DNA of 64,000 nucleotides from Metarhizium brunneum (Eukaryota; Ascomycota; Sordariomycetes; Hypocreales; Clavicipitaceae): the NCBI RefSeq assembly GCF_013426205.1, contig NC_089425.1:4568032-4632031 (forward strand). The letters run 5' to 3'. Positions 55,867 to 64,000 of this stretch are shown piece after piece. Each line of letters begins with the position of its first letter. Position 1 is the stretch's first letter. Position numbers and translations under genes: made by a program. The notes below the pieces were generated by a model, which was not told the origin of the DNA, ran no database searches, and was given only the letters and a program-made list of their open reading frames with translations.

Positions 55867-57162
55867 CATAACAACTGCGGCATGGGAGACTCGCTTCAAC
55901 GCAACATCAACTCCAGAGTATATAGCTGGAGGATAGAAGAGATTCAATGACATGGTCTCGATGGACCAGAAGCAACGAGCCAACGAGTAAGCAGCAAAGG
56001 TAAGGGGCAATATGCGGATGCGATCTTGATGTGCAAAGCTCGCTGGTTCGAAATCCGGTTCACCCATAAAGGAGCAGCAGCCGACCATATAACCAGGTCG
56101 CGACTCAGGCCAGAAAGTCGACAGAGATTCCAGCCAGCTTGAAGACAAGCGCATGTGACGCACAAAGACGGAGAAGAAGGCAAAGCTGCATGCAGGAAGC
56201 CTTCAGTCGTATTCGGCGATGGCCAGGCTAATCAGAGTGCTGAGTTCTCAAGTAACGGAAATGAAGGAGCGCCTAATGTGCCGTGAAGTCTTCGATTGAC
56301 TGGACGATGCCAATGGAGTCGCTTGGACATACACACCGCGTGCGTGCCCTTCAGCCCCTTTACCAAGTAAAGAAGCAAATATCGGCAAGACAAGGCCACC
56401 AATCCTGAGCCGCAACGCTACGCCCATATTAAGAGAGCGACAGTTCACGCCACCCTCCACTTTCCTCTCTGCCGGTGAGCCTCTTTCAGCCCTGGTGAGG
56501 GGAGTTGCCTGCCTGCCGCGTGGTTGCTCATGCAGTCTTCCCTTTTTGCAGCTTTTATGGAGCCTATAAACCGGTTCGTAACAGCCCTCATTTGGCTGCG
56601 ATGAATGTGATGTAGTTCTTTATAATAGTGGCGGTTGTTGGGACATCCATTATCGTGCAATTTCTTAGTAAAGTTTAGTACGTTGACCCTTAGTATCCGC
56701 AATCTTATTGTTTTTATAGCCCTGTCAATACACTTTCGGGATGCGGCACGGCCCGTGAGGCTGAGACGGGTGCGGGGTTGATAGCGGCTTGGCATGCTGC
56801 CTAGGACGATTGAGAGACTAGATGTGACCAACTAGGTCACCTCTACGCACATCAAGAACGCTCGTGTCGCATTGCGTGCAATGCAGGGCCCGACTGCGAA
56901 AAGGCTCCCACGTTGAATAAATCGTCGTCAGCAACGTACACTGAGTTGTCGTAGCCTGACGTATGCCGACATTGGCGTTATTATGACGTACCTCTCCAGT
57001 CCATGGTGAGGTGTCCGTTAAGTAAAAATCTCCAGTGGGGTCATTGTGCATTTCTTGATCAAGTGATCACGCCTCAGACGCGCTCTTGGCTGGATACGGG
57101 CTATCCAAGTCTTAGAATTTGATCAAGCTATAGCGGCAAAAGTATCACTCCATTGAGAAATT
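55867..57162. other. 1.3-kb region, possible receptor 5' exon, otherwise nothing recognised
   Basis: Minus-strand frames at 55858-56163 and 56445-56831 have no motif. The first may contain the missing start of the receptor gene. Confidence 0.35.
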
Positions 57163-58844
57163 CTAAATTTCTGAACTAGGACCATTATCTTGCACACGAG
57201 GTGGCATAACTCGTGGAGGGAAGTGAGCTTCGAAGGCACTCAGGAACTGGAATATTAAATCCTCTCTGCCCGCCTGAGCCACTATACTGAGTCCGTACGG
57301 TCTTCCATCTTCTGGCATGACTCCAAGGGGCGCGGTCGCGATTGGGTAGCCTGTGTGCTTGTCAGATGAGTTTTCAATCAAATGAGGGATTAGGTTGCTG
57401 GACCATACCGGACGCAGCTGAGATGAATACCATAAGGCTGTCCAAGGAGAAGGCAAGCACATTCAAGTTCTGCTCGCGGAACAGTTTGTCGATGCCATTG
57501 TCTTTGGAAATCAACTTTATCCGCTCCTTGACAGTCTCATATACTTCTTGTGATGGAGGATCCCGCGAAGCTTTCAGCAACTGGTTCTGATCTGGGTGGC
57601 CTTTAGGGGAATTCCGGTCAGCATACTACAACCATCGCAGAGCGTGATACATACTCTCGGGCAGTTCCACCTCCCTATGGTCCAAGTTGAATTTGATGAT
57701 ATCTTCAATCGCTTTCAAACCTGGAATCTTGACCTCGTCGAGCCAGTTTTCAACTGCTTGCCTGCCTTCGTACGCTTTTGGTAGTTAGTTTTTGGTCATT
57801 GGGAGACCTCCAGACACTATATACACATGATGACGTCGATCGGATTCTGCCCCTTATACCACAAATCGGTGGCGGGCGGTATGTTGACCGGAGAGACTAC
57901 AGGTCCTTTGGTGTCATGTTTCTTAATGCGCTCAAGAGCTGTGAAGTAGATTTCATTCTACATAATTATTAGCTTTTACGATAAGAACAGGATTAGGATA
58001 CGCACCATCTGTTTTAGTATGATCTCGTCTAGGTTTACAATTTCGGGTGAAGAGACCATTTTGTAGGATCGAGAAAGCCTATCCGGAGCGAATCGAAATT
58101 CTTGGTCAGGAACTTTAGATAGCCTTCCTCTGATAAAAGACCCCGCTTCTCTTCCGTTAAAGCAGTCTGACTCAGAAGGGCTAGATCTGCGGTTGATGTA
58201 GCAAGACCGCCTACGACATCTAGCTCTATGGAACTTTGGAAAACACCATCCATGCCCACAGAGTCAAGTGTGGGTTTCAAAGCATACAATCCGGCTCTTG
58301 AAGCTGGCATGACTATGGAGCCAATCGACTCGGTGCCCAGAGACAACCGTGCATAGCCTGCTGATACGCCGACTGCAGAGCCTGTCGAAGAACCACATGG
58401 ATCCTGAAATACTGGTCAGCCTGGGCTGGCATGAGAGATGATGGGTTGATCGTACACTCTGTCCGAGGCCTGTCTCATTTTCCTTGCGAGCGAGATATGC
58501 AGACTGTGTTTGTACTCCGATCGCTGACCATCCATTCGAATTCACATCGCCCCTATGGTGAATTAGACTTGCGAGGAAAACTTGAGGGCGCTAGCTTACT
58601 TGAAGTTGCAAAACTTCTACATCTTACATATTAACGCAAGAACTCACAGGATTGCTCACGTTCAAATTTGTCTTGATAAGCACGATGGCATCCTAAACGG
58701 GATCAGCTAGGTTACCAGGGTAGATTGTGAAATGGCAAACTTTGACCAGTATAGGTATACCGTGAAATGGACTCCTGACACGACCTGCTGTTCGCTCGCG
58801 GTCGAGTTGCGCCGAGCGCTCCCTCAGAATATGGTTTGGGACAA
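57163..58844 (-). pseudogene. Amidase-signature hydrolase, 5'-truncated and decayed
   Basis: Minus-strand blocks of a fungal amidase-signature enzyme. At the top edge: ILRERSAQLDRERTAGR then FHGIPILVK with the catalytic Lys (about 58740-58840). Then LIKTNLNKFCNFKG across short introns, NGWSAIGVQTQSAY, and GSSTGSAVGVSAGYA with the cis-Ser/Ser pair (about 58390). Then ESIGSIVMPASR, HPDQNQLL and GYPIATAPLGVMPEDGRPYG, ending at the TAG at 57163. Three lesions are seen. The frame starts inside the gene, at the element edge (58845). About 25-30 residues expected between the catalytic Lys block and the KTNL block are missing. A one-base shift occurs at about 58058, after DPTKW. Several introns are still recognisable, so decay is recent. 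Confidence 0.82.
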
Positions 58845-59925
58845 TGTTACACAGAAATAGGCTGGTTACACAAGGGTTATAGTTATAAGATTAAAGCTAA
58901 AAGCTTTTATTAATTTTTTATATAAATAAATAACCCCTCTGGAAAAGGTAAAACCGCTAATACAAATTTATTTGGTAGCTTTAGCCTTATAGGCCTTTTT
59001 AGCCTTTTTAGCCTTTTTAGCCTTAGCTTTATTAGCCTTATTAGCCTTTTTTATAGCTAGTTTTATAGCTTTTTTAATATTATATTTTAGTTTAGTATTT
59101 TTAAAGGCTTTTTTTTTTAAATTTTTAATTATTTTTATAACCTTTTTAATTTATATAAAATTAGGATTTTTAGCTTTAAAATAAGTATTTTTTTTATTAT
59201 AAAAAGCTTTTAATTTATTAATAGCTATATTACCTACTAGGCTTTATTAGCTTTAACCCTTAAAGGTTATAATAAGTAATCTACTTATATTAGGCTTTTT
59301 ATTATACTTAGTTATCTTATTATTATTAATATATACTTTATATATAATAGTTTATAAATAGCTATAATAAATATTAGTAAGTACTTATAAAAGATATATA
59401 TATATAGGGGCAGTAACTTACGATTAGTTATGGTCTTAATAGCAGAAAAGGCAAATAACTTAAATATAGGATTAACTTAAAATACAGGAAAGACCTTATA
59501 AATATACTATATATATAGGTATTTTAGGTTTTTAGTATAACTTAATATAAATTATAATTATAAAGTTAGTAGGTTTATATAATAATATATAAGGTTTAAT
59601 TATATAATAATAGCTAAAGCTATTATAAAGTAGCTATAACTAGTAAGCTATAATATAATACTAATTATACTAAGATAATTTACTTTTTTAATCTTTTATT
59701 ATTTTTAGCCTAATATAACCTAATATTATTTTAGATTTTATACTTATATAATATTAGTATTATATATATAATTTTATTTAATTATAAAGTAAATTAACTA
59801 AATATTAATATAAATAAATAATTTTAATTTTTTAAGGTTTTAAAAAAATTTAAAAATTTTTAATATTAAAAATTATTATTAAATAAATTAAATAATTATT
59901 TTAAATTAAATTTTTATTATAAATA
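58845..59925 (+). mobile_element. RIP-mutated element related to the solo LTR, inverted relative to 53467-54503
   Basis: It begins TGTTACACAGAAATAGGC, and its first 95 or so bases follow the solo LTR at 15008. The last 110 or so bases (about 59815-59925) follow that LTR's 3' half in mutated form. Between them about 870 bases match 53570-54411 in inverted orientation. Near 58975-59060 the minus strand reads as a Lys/Ala-rich repeat (AAGGCTAAAAAGGCT units), which looks like the C-terminal tail of a former protein. It truncates the amidase gene. Confidence 0.75.
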
Positions 59926-60756
59926 ATAATTTTTTTTTTAAAAATATAAATTTTTTTATTTTTAATTAATAAATAATTAATTTTTATTAAATTATAAAAA
60001 TATATTAAATTTTTTTTTATTAATAAATAAATATTTTTTTTAATTAAATTTATAAAAAATAAAAAAAACTTTATAATATTAATAAATAAATATTTTTATT
60101 TTTAATTAAATTTTAAAAAATTATAAAAGTATTTTTATATTAATAATTAAATTTTTTAATATTAGGTTTTATAAGTTATTATTATTAATTAATTTATTAA
60201 TTTATAATTAATTTATTTTATAATTAAATAAAATTATATATATAATATAAATATTATATAAATATAAAATCTAAAATAATATTAGGCTATATTAGGCTAA
60301 AAATAATAAAAAACTAAAAAAATAAATTATTTATATATATATTATAATATATTAAATATACTAGTATAGTTAGTATTATATTATAGCTATTAGCTAAGGC
60401 TATTTTATAATAGCTTTAGCTACTATTATTATAAAGGTAAATTAACTTTATATTTATAACTTATATTAAGTTATATTAAAAACCTATATTACAACCTAGT
60501 TATAAGCTACAGTATAGGTTATAGGTTAGGCCGGCTATATAAGCTATAAAATAGCGTAAGTATAGCAGGTAATAAATTAATAGTTAAAATAAGCTATTAA
60601 TAGGAGAGAGTTTATTAATTATTTAATAAACTTTAAATAAACTAATAATATATATATAATTATAATTTATTAGAATTTTAATAAATAATAAATAAATATT
60701 ATAATATATAAAAACTCTTAAATTTATTTTATAAATAAATTTTAATTTTTTAGTGT
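59926..60756. repeat. Nested RIP-mutated repeat fragments
   Basis: 60185-60480 repeats 53590-53880 in direct orientation and 59550-59815 in inverted orientation. 60485-60756 is a diverged partial LTR of the Ty3-type family (TTACAACC, then TAGGCCGGCTATATAAGC, then a TTTATAAATAAATTTTAA end), which the next LTR abuts directly. No frame is open. Confidence 0.65.
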
Positions 60757-63700
60757 TACGACCCAGCACGTAGGCTATAAGTTAGGCCGGCTATATAGAG
60801 CCGCTAGGTAGTATAGGCATAATAGGCTATAGAATATTAGTTAGTATAATAAGATTAATAAGAAGAATACTTAGTTATTATAAGTAAGTATATATAATAC
60901 TTATTAATATTTAAAAGTAAGTATTAAGAATACTTACCTTTATAATAACTAGTAATTATAGTATATAAGAACCCTTAAATTCACTTTATAAATAGACTTT
61001 AGCTTCTTAGCTTTTAATACTAATTATTATATTAAATAAGCTTTACTTATAACTTTTTAACTCTAATTACTTAATTATAGTCTATAATTTATTATTAATA
61101 TAATACTTAATTACTTAAATTAATTGCCTTAATAGCTCTACTAATATAAATTATAACTAGTTTATCCCTTAGAAACCTTAGTTATTATACATTAAAAGCT
61201 TTTATTTAAACTATTACTATATTACTCTAAGTAATACCTAATAATTATTAATATAGTACTATATAAAACTATTATTATATCTAGATTAAATAAAACCTAA
61301 AAAGGATTAATAATTATTTTTGCTTATAAAATACTTATTAAAATTATATGCTTTTAAGAATAGGTCTAATAAATAAAAGAAAAATAATAAGAATAAGTTA
61401 TAATTATTATTATAATTAAAAAGAACTTAAAAAAAATTCTTAGACCTAAAACACTAAAATTATATAATAAATCCCTAGGTATATTTTAAGGATTCCTTAT
61501 TTAACTTAAGGCTTATTACTAATAATTCTTAAATAAAATAAAAAAATCCTTTATTAAGGTACTTTATATAAGAGAATATATAATAAGAGTAATACTTATA
61601 TAATTTAAACTTATTATAAGGGATTACCTTAATAAAAAAAAAGATAATTATAAAAAAGAAACTAATATTATTTTTAAAAGTTATAATAAATTTAAAAAAG
61701 CTATTAAAAAGGCCTTTAAAATAATTAATAAAACTAGAACTATTAAGTATTATATTAATAGGCTTAAGTAAAAGGGATTAATATCTGATTATATTACTTA
61801 CTTTAAATAACTTATATTTTAGCTTAATTAGGAGAATAAACCTCTTATATTAGCTTTTTATAAAGGACTTAAGGAAGAAGTTAAAGATAAACTTTATAAA
61901 AAGAATAAACTAAATAACTTATTAAATTATATTATTATAATAATATAAATTAATAATAAATAATATTAGTAATATATATAAAAAAAATAAGGTAAAGGAA
62001 TCTAAAACCTTATTAAAGGGAAGAGTTATTAAGCTAATTAATATAAAAAGTATAATAAACCTATTACTTATAATTATACTTTTAACCCTAAATAAATAAA
62101 GCTTAATACTACTAAGAAAAATAATAAAAAGGAAAAGAAATATTATAACTATAAAAAACTAGGATATTTTATTAATAAATATAAGAAACCTAGGAAAAAA
62201 TAAAAGCTAGTACTAAAAAAAGGTAAGAAATAACTTAATTTTACTAACTAATAAAAAATCAAAGTTATTAAATTAAAGGTGGAATATAAAAACCTTAACT
62301 AAACCTTTTATTATAATAATAACTATTATATTTATATAAGTAATAAATAAGAAAGAGAATAATTTTTAAAAAAACTAAAAAAACTAAAGAAGAAAATTAT
62401 AAACTTTATAGGAAATAAACTATAAGTAGCTAAATAACTAGTATAAGAAAACCTAAATAAATAATTAATAAAAAAAAGAATACTTATAATAATAAGATAA
62501 AAGGAACTTTATAAACTAAAATTATTAAAATATTTAAATAAAAACTTATACTAAGAAATTCTTAATTAGGTATAATAATAAGTAAAAGTAAGAAAAATTT
62601 AAAGGGAATAATAATATAAAAAGGAGTAAAATATATAAATCCTTATTACCTTTAATAAACCAAAAAATAAAGTAAAAGAAATAAGTATTAATAATAATAA
62701 TATAATCTTAGATACTTTAAAAGCATTTAAAAATAAATAAAGTAAGAAAGAAATGCTTATAAAGCTAATAGCTATATAAGAATAAGCTATATAATAATAT
62801 TTCCTTATATTAATAAGAAAATATTTTATAATTCTTATCCTAATAATAGATATTATTATAGTAATAAAAAACTAAATATTATAGTTTTTAAAAGAAAAGA
62901 AAAAAAATAATTCTAAACTCTTATTAAAACACATAAAATATACATGTTTAATATAGGTATTATACGCGTTTATAATATATTAGGTATACTTTTAAACTAA
63001 GGTATAATTAAATATATTTTTAATTAAAATAAAAGGATATTTAATTAAAGCATTATATTTTAAATAAAAACTCTTAAAATAAAAAGTAAAGATAATTAAT
63101 AATAATTAAATAATAATCTTAGAACCTAATTTAAATATACTTATTAAATACTAAGCTTATATAAATCCTATAAATATATATAAATTAAATATATATTAAT
63201 TATATATATATATAAAGAATAAGTAATAATATTAATATATATATAAGGGAAAAATCCTAATATATAAAAGAAAGCTACTACTTAAATTACCTTAATATAA
63301 AATAAAAGACTATATAATATACCTATTATTAAATTACTTAAAATATATAGTAGATAAGGCCAGAAAGTAGTATAAATAATAATATAAAATACTAGTAATA
63401 TATAAATAAATATAATAAGTATTAGATATACTTAAATAAAAAAACCCTAAGAAAACCATAAAATTAATATATTATAGTAAATAATAGTTAAATAAGTAAT
63501 ATAATAAACAGAAGTTTAACCCTAAATATAATAAGAAATATATAATAAATTATAATAACTTAAAATATAAAAAATATAAAAAAATAAAAAACTAAATTTA
63601 TAATCGCTTATATTAAATATTTAATAATAGGTTTTACTTTAAGTACCTATAAAATAAAATAAAACCTATAAAATAATACTAAGAAATAAAATAATAAATC

Positions 63701-63883
63701 ATAAAAGAATCTATTCTAAAAAACTTAAAAAATAAGGTATATTATTTATAAAAGAGCTATAAGCTAGTATAAAAAAAACGCTAATAACCCTTAATATAAC
63801 CTAGAATAAATAAAGTAATAAGATAATATTAAACGCTAAAGTTATAAGATATCACGTTTATATACTTATAAATAATAGTATAA
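60757..63883 (+). mobile_element. RIP-mutated Ty3-type LTR retrotransposon, truncated by the telomere
   Basis: It starts TGTTACGACCCAGCACGTAG. Despite the mutations, gag can be read. At about 61740-61930 the plus strand gives the retrotransposon gag pattern (GLISDYITYF, then LILAFYKGLKEEVKDKLYKK) with stops inside. At about 62137-62192 the zinc knuckle reads KYYNYKKLGYFINKYKK: every Cys of C-X2-C-X4-H-X4-C has become Tyr (TGT to TAT) and the His has become Tyr (CAT to TAT). The element runs 3.1 kb and stops at the first telomere unit, so its 3' half and 3' LTR are absent. Confidence 0.88.
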
Positions 63884-64000
63884 TAGGGTTAGGGTTAGGG
63901 TTAGGGTTAGGGTTAGGGTTAGGGTTAGGGTTAGGGTTAGGGTTAGGGTTAGGGTTAGGGTTAGGGTTAGGGTTAGGGTTAGGGTTAGGGTTAGGGTTAG
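63884..64000 (+). repeat. Telomere, (TTAGGG)n
   Basis: 117 bases of uninterrupted TTAGGG (about 19.5 units), starting TAGGGTTAGGG and reaching the window end. The G-rich strand is the plus strand, so this is a right chromosome end. No variant units are present. Confidence 0.99.

Noticed and set aside
56046..56058. GGTTCGAAATCC, a B-box-like tRNA promoter element
   Set aside because: No A-box, acceptor stem or cloverleaf could be built around it.
1..64000. CRISPR arrays, operons or other prokaryotic features
   Set aside because: Spliceosomal introns, a TTAGGG telomere and RIP show a fungal nuclear chromosome; no direct-repeat/spacer array was seen.

Overview
The window is the end of a chromosome of a filamentous ascomycete, most likely a hypocrealean (Clavicipitaceae-like) mould. 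The genes are intron-rich, with short introns of about 50-115 nt bounded by GTRNGT and YAG. Large AT-rich blocks are almost pure TpA, which is the signature of repeat-induced point mutation (RIP). The right end is an uninterrupted TTAGGG telomere (63884-64000). I cannot name the species from sequence alone.

Layout. 1-1699 is a RIP-mutated Ty3-type LTR retrotransposon fragment pointing left. 1700-9750 is a gene-poor accessory zone: a tandem duplication, an intronless DapA/NanA-family aldolase, a secreted beta-rich protein, a gene fragment, and a RIP-mutated block at 7080-8900. 9751-12305 is a Zn2Cys6 regulator lying between short inverted repeats, followed by a GNAT acetyltransferase (13542-14265) and a clean 188-bp solo LTR with a perfect 5-bp target duplication (15008-15195). 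Next come a small cysteine-rich secreted protein (17782-18082) and a decayed histidine acid phosphatase (18766-19831).

21422-46593 is a conventional gene block: catalase and sulfite oxidase head to head, a 14-TMS MFS exporter and a multicopper oxidase tail to tail, a secreted histidine phosphatase, a 2EXR protein, a secreted phospholipase A2, arginyl-tRNA synthetase, a four-TM membrane protein, and a trypsin with an unusual cysteine-rich tail. 47251-49093 is a CorA-like membrane protein.

49767-58844 is a zone of gene death. A NOD-like receptor (alpha/beta hydrolase, NB-ARC and TPR parts) is cut in two by a 2.4-kb RIP-mutated element (52092-54503), and an amidase has lost its 5' end to a related element (58845 onward). 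58845-60756 is nested repeats. 60757-63883 is a second copy of the Ty3-type element in the outward orientation, running straight into the telomere.

How the genes fit together. The best functional pairing is sulfite oxidase (which releases H2O2) sharing a promoter region with catalase (which removes it). Trypsin, phospholipase A2, the multicopper oxidase, the phosphatase, the small secreted proteins and the drug-type exporter give the region an interaction or secretion flavour. No PKS, NRPS or terpene synthase is present, so this is not a classical metabolite cluster. Exon structures were worked out by hand from splice signals and reading frames; the total coding lengths are multiples of three where stated.
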